A DNA stretch of 47,031 nt. Origin: Clostridiales bacterium. Lineage in GTDB: Bacteria; Bacillota; Clostridia; Lachnospirales; WQUN01. Below the pieces are notes generated by a model, which did not search any database, had not been told where the DNA came from, and worked only from the letters and a program-made list of their open reading frames with translations. Both the position numbers and the translations under genes were made by a program. Below are positions 1 to 8,141 of the stretch, in pieces. Every line of letters begins with the position of its first letter. The stretch's first letter is position 1. The stretch lies in NCBI GenBank assembly GCA_031263155.1, contig JAISGK010000015.1, positions 1 to 47,031 of the forward strand, in the 5' to 3' direction.

Positions 1-169
1 GATCTTAGGATGCGGCGCTACAAGCGCGCAATAAAAAACCAGCGCCATAAGGCGCACATTCAAAACCGTGCCTTATATCCCCAGCGCTAAAGCGCGGGGC
101 TTTACGGCACATTTGGTAAAAATATATTAATGTTGGGCGTCCGTCTTTTAATTATAGGCGAACGCTCAA

Positions 170-197
170 TTGTTTTTTTTATGTAATCTGGTATAAT
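170..197 (+). promoter_or_regulatory. Sigma-A type promoter of DUF3990 cassette 1
   Basis: A TTGTTT box at 170-175 and a perfect TATAAT at 192-197 are separated by 16 bases. The distance to the TTG start at 290 implies a leader of about 85 bases. This is a pattern match only. Confidence 0.5.
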
Positions 198-282
198 AAC
201 AGGCAAAACGTTATTAGCGAAGCAAAGATAGCTGCCTGTTGTTTGTGATTCCTATGCCCAAATAGCGGCATAGGCAAGGGGG
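198..282 (+). promoter_or_regulatory. Structured 5' leader before the DUF3990 gene
   Basis: AACAGGCA at 198-205 is the exact complement of TGCCTGTT at 233-240, and CCTATGCC at 251-258 of GGCATAGG at 267-274. The second hairpin ends just before the ribosome-binding site AAGGGGG (276-282), so it could influence translation. The first arm overlaps the predicted transcription start, so it may act at the DNA level instead. Confidence 0.35.
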
Positions 283-289
283 TTTTCAT

Positions 290-832
290 TTGAACATAAG
301 TACACTTTATCACGGTTCTGTGTACGATTTCGATGCCATTGATTTGAATCAAGGCCGACCGTACAAAGACTTCGGGCAGGGTTTCTATTGTTCGGAGGCT
401 CGTAGCCAAGCGGTTGGGATAGCGGTGCGCAACTATCATATTGAGCTTGCTAAAATACAAGAGCAAGATGGTTCGGCCAAGACACTTTACAAGTGGTTAT
501 ACACATACGAATTCCCTCGCTCAGCAATGGATAAACTATCTGTAAAAATATTTGAGGCCGCCGATAAGGAATGGTTGCAATTCGTTTCAGAAAATCGCAG
601 GAGTGCCGTGCCGATTCACGATTACGACATCGTTATCGGTCCCACGGCAAATGACCGCACTAACGCATCCATACAGTTGTACTTTTCAGGGGCCTACGGG
701 CAAGTCGGGACTGACAGAGCAATGGAGATTCTTTTAGAAGTTCTGATGCCGCATAATTTGCCGCCACAAACATTTTTTGCAACCAACCGGGCTGTACAAT
801 TTCTAAAGCGAATCAAAAAGGAGCGCATATGA
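290..832 (+). CDS. DUF3990-family protein, cassette 1 (ADP-ribosyltransferase-like)
   Basis: A 180-residue protein that I recognise as DUF3990. An N-terminal LYHGS motif (about residues 6-10) is followed by KDFGQGFY (about 27-34) and a later DYDIVIGPTANDRTN stretch. The spaced His (YHG) and Tyr (GFY) resemble the His-Tyr pair of ADP-ribosyltransferase folds, so an NAD-dependent or toxin-like activity is plausible but inferred. The start is TTG at 290, chosen because AAGGGGG lies 7 bases upstream. Its stop overlaps the next gene by 4 bases. A diverged homologue with the same two partners lies at 45667-46200. No signal peptide or membrane segment is visible. Confidence 0.75.
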   Translation: MNISTLYHGSVYDFDAIDLNQGRPYKDFGQGFYCSEARSQAVGIAVRNYHIELAKIQEQDGSAKTLYKWLYTYEFPRSAMDKLSVKIFEAADKEWLQFVSENRRSAVPIHDYDIVIGPTANDRTNASIQLYFSGAYGQVGTDRAMEILLEVLMPHNLPPQTFFATNRAVQFLKRIKKERI

Positions 833-1074
833 TTACAATAACCGAAAACACCCCGCATCTCTGCGCGGACTTGGTTTTAACTCGCATAGCCGAGCGTTAC
901 GCAACCGAGCATGGGTTGACCAATACAGAGGCTCTGCGCCAGATAATGGCAACAAAGACTTACGAACTGTTACAAAACCCTGCATCACTGCTATGCTATG
1001 AATCGGCGGAGTCGATATACGCTCTGCTTCAAGATGAAGAGCGTGGCGACTGGGACGAGTGGCTGAAAATTTAG
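829..1074 (+). CDS. Small cassette protein A, copy 1 (unknown function)
   Basis: An 81-residue soluble protein, translationally coupled to the DUF3990 gene through an ATGA overlap. I do not recognise a named domain with certainty. It aligns by eye with the 80-residue protein at 45420-45662. The shared features are T-E/D-ALR, M-x-TKTY, a P-x-SLL-x-x-ES segment and a C-terminal GDWxxWL. Its position between the DUF3990 gene and a DUF3791-like gene in both copies suggests it is an obligatory partner, for instance an antitoxin or accessory subunit; that role is inference. Confidence 0.65.
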   Translation: MITITENTPHLCADLVLTRIAERYATEHGLTNTEALRQIMATKTYELLQNPASLLCYESAESIYALLQDEERGDWDEWLKI

Positions 1075-1085
1075 GAGGCGAGGAA

Positions 1086-1313
1086 ATGCCATTCAAAGAA
1101 ATCGACCCTGTGTTGCTTATGCAAGCGCAAATCTCGCGGCTCTATCGCCAACGGCACAACATCGGCATCCGCGAGTTTAACGACCTTGACCGCAAAATAA
1201 ACCTGCTCGGCTTTATCGAGATTGGCTATGAATTGTTTCATCTTACGGGCGAGGAAGGCATACTTGACGAAGTGGACGATTACTGCCGCAAGCGCTTGGC
1301 ACAAAACGCTTGA
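1086..1313 (+). CDS. DUF3791-like small protein, copy 1
   Basis: A 75-residue protein resembling DUF3791, a family commonly seen next to DUF3990. The diagnostic part is the stretch EIGYELFHLTGEEG followed by an acidic helix. I place the start at ATG 1086 because TAGGAGGCGAGG lies just upstream; an in-frame start at 1059 would overlap the preceding gene and swallow that site. It closes the cassette. A homologue at 45193-45417 keeps EF-x-x-LD, EIGYE-x-FHLTG and EV-x-DY-x-R. Its function is unknown; a regulatory or neutralising role is inferred from context only. Confidence 0.65.
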   Translation: MPFKEIDPVLLMQAQISRLYRQRHNIGIREFNDLDRKINLLGFIEIGYELFHLTGEEGILDEVDDYCRKRLAQNA

Positions 1314-1407
1314 AGCGTGTTAGGCTTATTTTTTTATCATTCTACTTGTTTCTATTTTATAAAACAAGCGGTAAGCGATAAAATTTTTAATAAAGGGAGG
1401 GCGCGAA
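1314..1407. other. Spacer with a weak terminator-like hairpin
   Basis: ACGCT/AGCGT around the stop codon is followed by a run of seven T at about 1329-1335. A second hairpin, CTTGTTT (1345-1351) with AAACAAG (1362-1368), follows. Together they may end the cassette transcript or shape the leader of the next gene. Confidence 0.3.
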
Positions 1408-3927
1408 ATGTCCGCAATTAGTTTGAATGGAAGCTGGAAAATGCGAAGCGCAACCAATGGCGATTGGCTGGACGCGAGTGTACCCGGCACCGTCTTTGCC
1501 GATTTGCTAAACGCCGGTTTGGTTGACGAACCGTTCTACAGAGACAACGAAGACAAGATTCAAGACGTGTTTGAAAAGGATTACGAGTACATCAGGGAGT
1601 TCGAGGTTTTGGACGAACAGCTCGCCAGTGACGCGATAACGCTTTGCTGCGAGGGTATAGATACAATAAGCGAAATTTACATAAACGGGCGGCTAATCGT
1701 CAAAACCGACAATATGCACCGTACATATAGACTTGACGTGAAAGGCGGCCTTATTGCGGGGACGAACTCAATCCGTGTTGTGTTGCGTTCTCCAGTGGCT
1801 TTTGTCCGCGAGCGCGCACAATATAGCAAGCTGCCGAACATATTGGGCAATGCGGGTGTGGAGCAAATTAGAAAGGCCCAGTGCGCTTTCGGTTGGGATT
1901 GGGGCATGAAACTGCCTGACATGGGTATCTGGCGTGACATCTATATAGAATGTACCCATGTTGCGGCCCTGGCTGATTTTTATATAACGCAAAGGCACGA
2001 AAACGGCAAGGTCATATTACGCGCCGAGGCGGACTATAGGGTATGGACAGACAAGGCGCTTGCCGTCGAATTCGCCATCACATCGCCTGAAAAAAAAGTG
2101 ATAACCGCGAAAGGCATAATTGACTCGCTTAACCACAAATGCGCCGCAGAGATTGTAATTGACGAGCCGCAATTGTGGTGGCCGAATGGTTGCGGGGCAC
2201 ATCCGCTGTACACGGCGCAAGCTCTCTTGAAAGACGACGAAACCGTTATTTGCGCAAAAAAAATAAATATTGGCCTGCGGACGATTGTACTCAGGCGTAA
2301 GAACGACGAGTGGGGCGAGTCATATGAGTTTGTAATTAACGGCAAAGCTCTTTTTATGATGGGTTCTAACCTTGTCATACAGGACAGTGTGCTTACGGGT
2401 TATTCAAAAGAGCGCACAGAAAAAATGCTTAACAGTTGCGTGGAGGCAAACTTTAACTGTGTTAGGGTTTGGGGCGGCGCTCTCTATCCCGACGACTATT
2501 TTTATGATTTATGTGACCGCTTGGGGCTGGTAGTTTACCAGGACTTTATGTTTGCCTGCAACATCTACCCTGTCAATGAGGCGTTTTTGGAGAATGTTAA
2601 AGGCGAGGTATTGGATAACGCGCGCAGGATAAGGCATCACGCCTGCCTGGGGCTTTGGAGCGGTAATAACGAAATAGAAATGATTCTGCGCCTCTTTACA
2701 GGCGATGACCCGATGTTTAAAGACATACAGCAGCAGATACGGCAGGCCTTTGATTTTTCCGGTCTTGAGGACGCTATAGAGCAAATTATAAAGGAGTATC
2801 TAAAACTCTTTGATGAGACGATACCCGATTTACTGAAAGAGATTGACCCGCAAACCTCCTATGTACGCTCGTCGCCATCGGGCGTCAAGCTCTTTGGGAA
2901 CGACTTTGACAGGGGCGATTGCCACTACTACATTAATTATGTGGGTATGCTGCCTTATAGAACGCAGCGCGATCATACCTTTAGGTTTGTGTCAGAAATG
3001 GGTTTTCAAAGTTACCCAAGCATGAAGACAATTGAGACGTTCACTCTGCCCGAAGATCGCCGCCCCGATTCTCCCATCATGTATAAGCATCAAAAGAGCA
3101 ACAATGGCAATCAAACCATTGAGGCCTATATGAGGCAAGATTTTAGCATACCGGATGATTTTGGGTTGTATGTATACGCGTCACAGATTTTGGCGGGAGA
3201 GGTGCAGAAGTACGCCATAGAGCATATGCGCAGAAACCGGGGGCGCAGTATGGGCGTTATCACCTGGCAATTGAACGACTGTTGGCCCGTGGTTTCGTGG
3301 GCGGGCCTGGACTACTTTGGCAGATGGAAGGCGCAGCAGTATTATTCCAAACGTTTTTTCGCGCCCGTTTTGGTTTCGGCGGCCGAATCGGGTTCACAGG
3401 CCGATATCTACGTAACAAATGATACCTTCGCCCAAATAAGCGGCGTCTTGAAATGGTCGCTGAAAGATAACGATTCCACCACCATAGCCTGTGGAGAGGA
3501 AAGCGTAGTAATAGAAGCCCTTTGTGCGCAAAATTGCGCGCAGCTTAATTTTTCCACTATTGTAAAGGAATTTAAACCCGCGAGCAATTATTTGGAATTT
3601 ACTCTAACGGCACATGGCGCGGTGTTGGGCGGCGGCACGGTGATATTTGTGCCGGCAAAAGAGTTTACCTTCTTAAACCCTCGCGTAAGCGTTTCAGTGG
3701 AAGAGAGCGAAAAATCTTTTATGTTAAATGTGAGCTCGAAAGCATATGCCAAATCTGTAGGCTTAGACCTTGAGCAAGTGGACTGTATTTTTAGTGACAA
3801 CTATTTCGATTTGTCAGCGGACGCGGTTAAGGTCGTAGAGGTTACGAAAACAAGCCTTTCCCGAAAGCTCACAGCCGAACAGTTGAAAGATCAGCTAAAA
3901 ATAGTAAGCGTTTATGACATTGTGTGA
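1408..3927 (+). CDS. Beta-mannosidase, glycoside hydrolase family 2
   Basis: An 839-residue cytoplasmic enzyme of the GH2 beta-mannosidase type, which removes terminal beta-mannose from manno-oligosaccharides or glycans. Domain order is the usual one: N-terminal jelly roll (about 1-190), Ig-like domain, TIM barrel (about 290-620) and C-terminal beta domains. The acid/base Glu is E422 in WSGNNE and the nucleophile is E530 in RFVSEMGFQSYPS. The family motif VRVWGGALYPDDYFYDLCD is intact. There is no signal peptide, so substrate must enter through a transporter. AAAGGGAGGG precedes the ATG. It is a single-gene unit ending at a strong shared terminator. Confidence 0.93.
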   Translation: MSAISLNGSWKMRSATNGDWLDASVPGTVFADLLNAGLVDEPFYRDNEDKIQDVFEKDYEYIREFEVLDEQLASDAITLCCEGIDTISEIYINGRLIVKTDNMHRTYRLDVKGGLIAGTNSIRVVLRSPVAFVRERAQYSKLPNILGNAGVEQIRKAQCAFGWDWGMKLPDMGIWRDIYIECTHVAALADFYITQRHENGKVILRAEADYRVWTDKALAVEFAITSPEKKVITAKGIIDSLNHKCAAEIVIDEPQLWWPNGCGAHPLYTAQALLKDDETVICAKKINIGLRTIVLRRKNDEWGESYEFVINGKALFMMGSNLVIQDSVLTGYSKERTEKMLNSCVEANFNCVRVWGGALYPDDYFYDLCDRLGLVVYQDFMFACNIYPVNEAFLENVKGEVLDNARRIRHHACLGLWSGNNEIEMILRLFTGDDPMFKDIQQQIRQAFDFSGLEDAIEQIIKEYLKLFDETIPDLLKEIDPQTSYVRSSPSGVKLFGNDFDRGDCHYYINYVGMLPYRTQRDHTFRFVSEMGFQSYPSMKTIETFTLPEDRRPDSPIMYKHQKSNNGNQTIEAYMRQDFSIPDDFGLYVYASQILAGEVQKYAIEHMRRNRGRSMGVITWQLNDCWPVVSWAGLDYFGRWKAQQYYSKRFFAPVLVSAAESGSQADIYVTNDTFAQISGVLKWSLKDNDSTTIACGEESVVIEALCAQNCAQLNFSTIVKEFKPASNYLEFTLTAHGAVLGGGTVIFVPAKEFTFLNPRVSVSVEESEKSFMLNVSSKAYAKSVGLDLEQVDCIFSDNYFDLSADAVKVVEVTKTSLSRKLTAEQLKDQLKIVSVYDIV

Positions 3928-3940
3928 TTTTTGACAGATC

Positions 3941-3974
3941 AGCAAAAGCGAGCCTTTACAGACTCGCTTTTGCT
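3941..3974. terminator. Bidirectional terminator between convergent genes
   Basis: AGCAAAAGCGAG at 3941-3952 pairs perfectly with CTCGCTTTTGCT at 3963-3974 (12 base pairs, 10-base loop). It sits between the beta-mannosidase stop and the stop of the secreted protein on the other strand. Confidence 0.8.
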
Positions 3975-3992
3975 TTAGATACAACTTCTTTA

Positions 3993-5804
3993 TTAATTAA
4001 AATCCGCGTTCGTTTCCCAGAACAGTTTATTACCAAAGCCGGTCATCAACAGTTCTTTATAGCGCTTTTGAATGGGAAGTTCTGAGCCGCCTTCATTGCT
4101 TTTTTCATAGTATATATCATACTCGCCGTTGTGCCGCCTCATGGCTATGCCATTTCTTATATCGCCATTGTTGTTTTTAAATTCCACTTCGTAGAAATAG
4201 ACGTTTGTGCCAGACTTGCGCGGGAAGAAGGCAGTCGCCTGTACATCGTAGATCTCGAAATCTTTCGTATTTGTATCCGCCGCCACCGCCGTTTCCAATT
4301 TGGCTTCTATTTCGTATTCATCAAGCCTGTCGTCGTCCAGCGCGTCGTCCAAAATATACTCTTCGTCGTTTATATAGTCATACACCCAACTGCGCACCTT
4401 TGTGTAGCGCGTGGTGTCATAGGTGTCGCTCTCATGTCGGGTAATCACAAATGTTATATATTGATCCGTCTTAAGCACGTATGACTTTATTTGTACATAA
4501 CTGCTTGAGCCGTTATAACTGCTGTCATCATAGTCTTCGGCAAATTTGCGCACCTCGTTGTTAATGCGTGTAGCGGTAGCGGAATTGTTCACATCAGTGT
4601 CGAAGCGTGGAATTTCATAGATATAATTATTCTGGTGCTTCCAGTACCCAATGTTTACCGGGGGCACATAGGGTGATGGCTTGGCGCTGTCACTTCCAAT
4701 ATAGGTAAACTCTATATACTCACCCTGTTTTATAACCGCGCCGCTGTCAAAGTAAGCTAACGGGTTGCCGCTGCGCCCTACCCAAATGGCGTCGTCATAG
4801 GTAAATGAAGTGCTATTCTTCGTGTTGCCATAGATAACCGTTTTACCGGTGGAGTCGCTTTTTGTGCGTACAGTGCTTATATAATCCGTTATCTCTGTGG
4901 CGACCTTGGCCGCGTTTTTGTCGCTCAAGTCATATCTTACGCTATTGGGCGTAGGCGTCGCCGATGTCCCAATGTAACTAAACTCAACCAAGTGCCCTAC
5001 GGGTATGACAGAGTTGGTCGCAAACGTTTGCTGCTTGCCGCCTACTTCAGAGGCTTTGCCCAACCAGGTAAGCCTGTCATAGCGGAACGTGGTTTCGTAC
5101 TTGGTTTTGCCGTAAATAATTAGCTTACCATCGCTGCCGATAGCAGAGTAAACGTCGCTGAGGTAGTCGTCAATCTCGCTCATTACCTTATCGGCATTTT
5201 TGGACGAGAGATCGTACAAGCCCGAAGTCGGCGTCACAGTTGGAGTAACCGTTCCCGTTGCCCCAGCCGTTTTCGACGCTATTTGAACGACTGTCGTTCC
5301 GGCGGCGGGGTTATCATCCACTTTCACAAGTTCTAACTCAAGCGCGTTAAGAATGTCACGCAGGTTAGCGAGATTGTAATTGTTATAGCTTGAATTGTAG
5401 CTGTTGCCTACCAGCAGTACCCAGCCATAGGTGGGCTGCGATACCTGACCTGAGTTGTCGCGAATGGTAGTGACATTGTACTGCACTTCTACCGTAGTGC
5501 GTGAGGGGAACTCAATCGTTTGGTAACTGGCGGGATTTGTAGACGTAGATGAAACTACCTGATAGTCACCGTTAGACAAACTGATAACATCACCGCCGCA
5601 AGCCTCAACCATTTGTCGAAGCTGCGCGTAATTAACATCATCCAACCGAAATGATGTGATGGTACGATCGGCCACGCGTTTGTCAGCCCATTGAATGGTC
5701 AAACGGTTGGGTGTAACAGTTTTCGTGTAAGTTACAGCCGCCTGCACCCGAATGGCTGGCAGTATTAACAAAAGAGCCAATAACAAGGCAAATTTTTTGC
5801 GCAT
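3993..5804 (-). CDS. Secreted protein with tandem repeats and RsiV-like tail
   Basis: A 603-residue exported protein. It has a clear signal peptide (hydrophobic residues 5-22, likely cleavage after VQA). Residues about 45-85 resemble the stalk domain also called the copper amine oxidase N-terminal-like domain. Two tandem copies of a 94-residue module start at YDLSSKNADK (197) and YDLSDKNAAK (291); each runs through an IYG-K/N-TK segment to F-S/T-YIG. The C-terminal third (about 390-590) looks like the DUF4163/DUF3298 fold of RsiV and PdaC, but this match is weak. TAGGAGG precedes the ATG. A cell-surface binding or sensing role is inferred; no catalytic residues are evident. Confidence 0.7.
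   Translation of the reverse strand: MRKKFALLLALLLILPAIRVQAAVTYTKTVTPNRLTIQWADKRVADRTITSFRLDDVNYAQLRQMVEACGGDVISLSNGDYQVVSSTSTNPASYQTIEFPSRTTVEVQYNVTTIRDNSGQVSQPTYGWVLLVGNSYNSSYNNYNLANLRDILNALELELVKVDDNPAAGTTVVQIASKTAGATGTVTPTVTPTSGLYDLSSKNADKVMSEIDDYLSDVYSAIGSDGKLIIYGKTKYETTFRYDRLTWLGKASEVGGKQQTFATNSVIPVGHLVEFSYIGTSATPTPNSVRYDLSDKNAAKVATEITDYISTVRTKSDSTGKTVIYGNTKNSTSFTYDDAIWVGRSGNPLAYFDSGAVIKQGEYIEFTYIGSDSAKPSPYVPPVNIGYWKHQNNYIYEIPRFDTDVNNSATATRINNEVRKFAEDYDDSSYNGSSSYVQIKSYVLKTDQYITFVITRHESDTYDTTRYTKVRSWVYDYINDEEYILDDALDDDRLDEYEIEAKLETAVAADTNTKDFEIYDVQATAFFPRKSGTNVYFYEVEFKNNNGDIRNGIAMRRHNGEYDIYYEKSNEGGSELPIQKRYKELLMTGFGNKLFWETNADFN
4923..5216 (-). repeat. Tandem 94-codon module inside the secreted protein
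   Basis: The first module begins at residue 197 (near 5216) and the second at residue 291 (near 4934), so the period is 94 codons. Shared positions include YDLS-x-KNA-x-KV, E-I-x-DY, K-x-x-IYG and the closing F-x-YIG. The two copies have diverged clearly at the sequence level. Confidence 0.7.
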
Positions 5805-5845
5805 GTATGTAGCCTCCTATTTGTGATTTTTGGTTAGCGTATTCA

Positions 5846-5868
5846 GGGGCGCGCTTTCCGCGCGCACC
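5846..5868. repeat. GC-rich hairpin in the 5' leader of the secreted protein
   Basis: GCGCGC at 5849-5854 and GCGCGC at 5860-5865 flank TTTCC within a GGGGCGCGC context. The same GGGGCGCGC core appears in the palindromic elements near 6098 and 13503. Confidence 0.4.
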
Positions 5869-6036
5869 AGCCTCAATACATCAACCGACAGAATTATTAT
5901 GCCTCGTGATGCCGCAAAATATTAATATAAAAAAGTGACATTGATTCAGCGGCCTTAACGCGGGTCTTATATATCAACTATTTGCGCGCTAAAGCCTTAT
6001 CAATGTGTAAGTGATTGCCAGTTATTCCATTTTTAC

Positions 6037-6162
6037 CTAAACGCGCGTTTTTCAAATTTGGTATGGATGCGCAGCGGTCAGTGGATATGATTTCGTAGGG
6101 GCGCGCAGTCTGAGTGCGCGCCCCTGCGAAATCAAAATCCTTTTGTGAAAACGCACGTTTAG
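6037..6162. repeat. Palindromic MITE-like element, copy 1
   Basis: The element is about 126 bases long with terminal inverted repeats: CTAAACGCGCGTTTTTCA at the left and CTAAACGTGCGTTTTCACA read inward from the right. A central GGGGCGCGCAGTCTGAGTGCGCGCCCC hairpin core lies at about 6098-6124. It holds no gene. A shorter copy in the opposite orientation lies at 13465-13526. The size, the terminal repeats and the dispersal fit a non-autonomous mobile palindrome. The rest of the gap (5869-6036 and 6163-6182) shows nothing clear. Confidence 0.6.
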
Positions 6163-6182
6163 AGTTAGTGCAATGAAAAATA

Positions 6183-8132
6183 TCACTCGTATGGGAGCAG
6201 GAACCGCTTCTCTTCCAAATCGTTGCAAAAGACGTAGTGCTTGGCTTCAATCTCGCGCCACGATGGCAATTGTTCGCTATAGTCATGCATATCGGGGTTG
6301 TATTCTATTATGCGCTTTTCTTTCTCCGCGTTAGGGTCGGGCAGCGGTACCGCCGACAACAGTGAGCGTGTGTAAGGGTGCATAGGTCGGGCAAACAGCG
6401 TCTCCGTGTCCGCCAGCTCTACCATGACACCGCGATACAACGCGGCTATGCGATCACATATGTAGCGCATGACCGATAGATCATGACTTATGAACAGATA
6501 CGACAACCCTTTTTCGCGTTGCAGCCCGCTCATAAGGTTAAGCACTTGCGCGCGTATGGATACGTCCAACGCGCTTATCGGCTCGTCGGCGACAATGAAT
6601 TCGGGCGACATGATCATGGCGCGGGCTATACCGATGCGCTGCCTTTGCCCTCCGCTAAATTCGTGCGGGAAACGATCGGCAAACTCTGGGCGCAAGCCCA
6701 CCTCATTAAGGGATCGATTGACGCTCTCGTTCTTTGTCTTTTTATCTATCCTGCCAAGGTTCAACAGCCCTTCGGCTACAATGCCCTCAACCTTGGCGCG
6801 CTCGTTAAGGCTGCTCATGGGATCCTGAAATATCATCTGTATCTGTTTCGTAAGCCGCGTATCCTCTTCTTTGGAGATCCTTCCGCTTATGCGCTTGCCT
6901 TTGTAGATAATCTCACCGGCTGAGGGTTCGTATATGCGCAGTATGGCCCGACCAAGCGTTGTTTTTCCACTTCCGCTTTCGCCAACTACCCCAAATGTTT
7001 CCCCCTTGTATACGTCAAAACTGACATTCTTTACCGCGTCAAGCCTCTTTTTCCCTTTGCCGAAAGAGACGGTTAAATCACGCACCTGTAAGAGTGGGGT
7101 GGTGGCAAATGATTTTGCTGGGGTGGCCTGGTTGGCATGAACCAGTGTGGGAGGGTCGATTTTTGGGGCGCGCGGATCCAACAGCCATGTGCGCGCTTTG
7201 TGCGTTTCGCTCACGCTAATCATTGGCGGGCGCTCTACGAAATCTATTTTAAGGGCGTGTGAATTGCGCGGCGCAAACGCGTCGCCGCTTATATGCATGG
7301 CCAAGCTGGGAGGCGATCCCTCGATAGAGTAGAGGTCTTCACCTTTTTTTGCCCACTGGGGCATAGACAGCAGCAAGGCCCATGTATAGGGATGGCGCGC
7401 GTTGTAAAAGATATCGTTTGCCTCGCCAATCTCGACAAACTCACCCGCGTACATAACGGCCACGCGATCAGCCACATTCGCCACGACGCCAAGGTCGTGC
7501 GTTACATATACAGTGGTTAGATCGTACTTCTTTTGCAAATTTTTGATAAGTTCCAATATCTGGGCCTGAATGGTGACGTCTATCGCCGTGGTAGGCTCGT
7601 CGCAAATGAGTATCTTCGGCCTGCACGCGATGGCTATAGCGATGACCACGCGCTGGCGCATACCGCCGCTAAATTCATGCGGGTATTGCTTAAAACGTTT
7701 ATCTGGTTGGGGTATGCCCACATCGGCTAGGCAATCTATTGCCGCGTCTCGCGCGGCGGGTCCGCGCAAGCCCTGGTGCAGCTCAATGGCCTCTAACAGT
7801 TGTTTACCTATGGTCAAGAGGGGGTTAAGGCTGGTCATTGGGTCTTGCATAACCATGGCGATCTCACGCCCGCGTATCTTGCGCCAATCGCGCTCGGTAT
7901 TGAAGGCGGCCAGGTTGTCGTTATTATAAATGATCTCGCCGCTGTCGATTATGCCGTTAAGATCCAACAATCCCATAAGACATTTGCAAAAGACACTCTT
8001 GCCCGAGCCGCTTTCGCCAACGATAGCCAGCGTTTCGCCGCGCCGCACGTCTATATCAACATCGCGCAGTACACGTATGTTTTCGCCGCGCAGGTTAAAG
8101 CTGACGTTTAAACCTTTTACGCTAAGTACCAT
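6183..8132 (-). CDS. Peptide ABC transporter, fused DppD-DppF ATPase
   Basis: A 649-residue protein carrying two complete ABC ATPase domains that are usually separate DppD and DppF subunits. Domain 1 has the Walker A GESGSGKS, the signature FSGGMRQR and the Walker B LICDEPTTAID. Domain 2 has GESGSGKT, FSGGQRQR and FIVADEPISALD. Each domain ends in the oligopeptide-transporter C-terminal region, including HPYTWALL and HPYTRSLL. It would power import through the two permeases encoded just upstream. The start at 8132 follows TAGGAGG. It is the last gene of the peptide operon. Confidence 0.93.
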   Translation of the reverse strand: MVLSVKGLNVSFNLRGENIRVLRDVDIDVRRGETLAIVGESGSGKSVFCKCLMGLLDLNGIIDSGEIIYNNDNLAAFNTERDWRKIRGREIAMVMQDPMTSLNPLLTIGKQLLEAIELHQGLRGPAARDAAIDCLADVGIPQPDKRFKQYPHEFSGGMRQRVVIAIAIACRPKILICDEPTTAIDVTIQAQILELIKNLQKKYDLTTVYVTHDLGVVANVADRVAVMYAGEFVEIGEANDIFYNARHPYTWALLLSMPQWAKKGEDLYSIEGSPPSLAMHISGDAFAPRNSHALKIDFVERPPMISVSETHKARTWLLDPRAPKIDPPTLVHANQATPAKSFATTPLLQVRDLTVSFGKGKKRLDAVKNVSFDVYKGETFGVVGESGSGKTTLGRAILRIYEPSAGEIIYKGKRISGRISKEEDTRLTKQIQMIFQDPMSSLNERAKVEGIVAEGLLNLGRIDKKTKNESVNRSLNEVGLRPEFADRFPHEFSGGQRQRIGIARAMIMSPEFIVADEPISALDVSIRAQVLNLMSGLQREKGLSYLFISHDLSVMRYICDRIAALYRGVMVELADTETLFARPMHPYTRSLLSAVPLPDPNAEKEKRIIEYNPDMHDYSEQLPSWREIEAKHYVFCNDLEEKRFLLPYE

Positions 8133-8141
8133 GGCAGCCTC

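Larger units (their letters stand above)
1..289. other. Non-coding leader region with GC-rich hairpins
   Basis: No convincing gene is visible here. Three short hairpins follow one another: GCGCT/AGCGC at 15-27, GCGCC/GGCGC at 42-55, and CCCC(A)GCGCT/AGCGCGGGG at 79-99. The last is enclosed by a GTGCC/GGCAC pair (68-72 with 106-110). From about position 170 the region becomes the promoter and 5' untranslated region of the DUF3990 cassette. The hairpins could be a repeat family or a structured transcript end; I cannot tell which. Confidence 0.5.

Noticed and set aside
1-110. Hairpin row considered as attC site, riboswitch or CRISPR repeat
   Set aside because: The hairpins differ in sequence and spacing, carry no integron core sites and no aptamer pattern, and no spacers of equal length exist.
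4131-4484. Open frame opposite the secreted protein
   Set aside because: It is antisense to a well-supported coding region and has no ribosome-binding site or recognisable domain.
5978-6286. Frame running through the palindromic element and the ATPase end
   Set aside because: It crosses the repeat and lies out of frame with the ATPase; no start site or similarity is visible.
7570-7929. Open frame opposite the fused ATPase
   Set aside because: It mirrors conserved ATPase codons and has no start signal, so it is a shadow of that gene.
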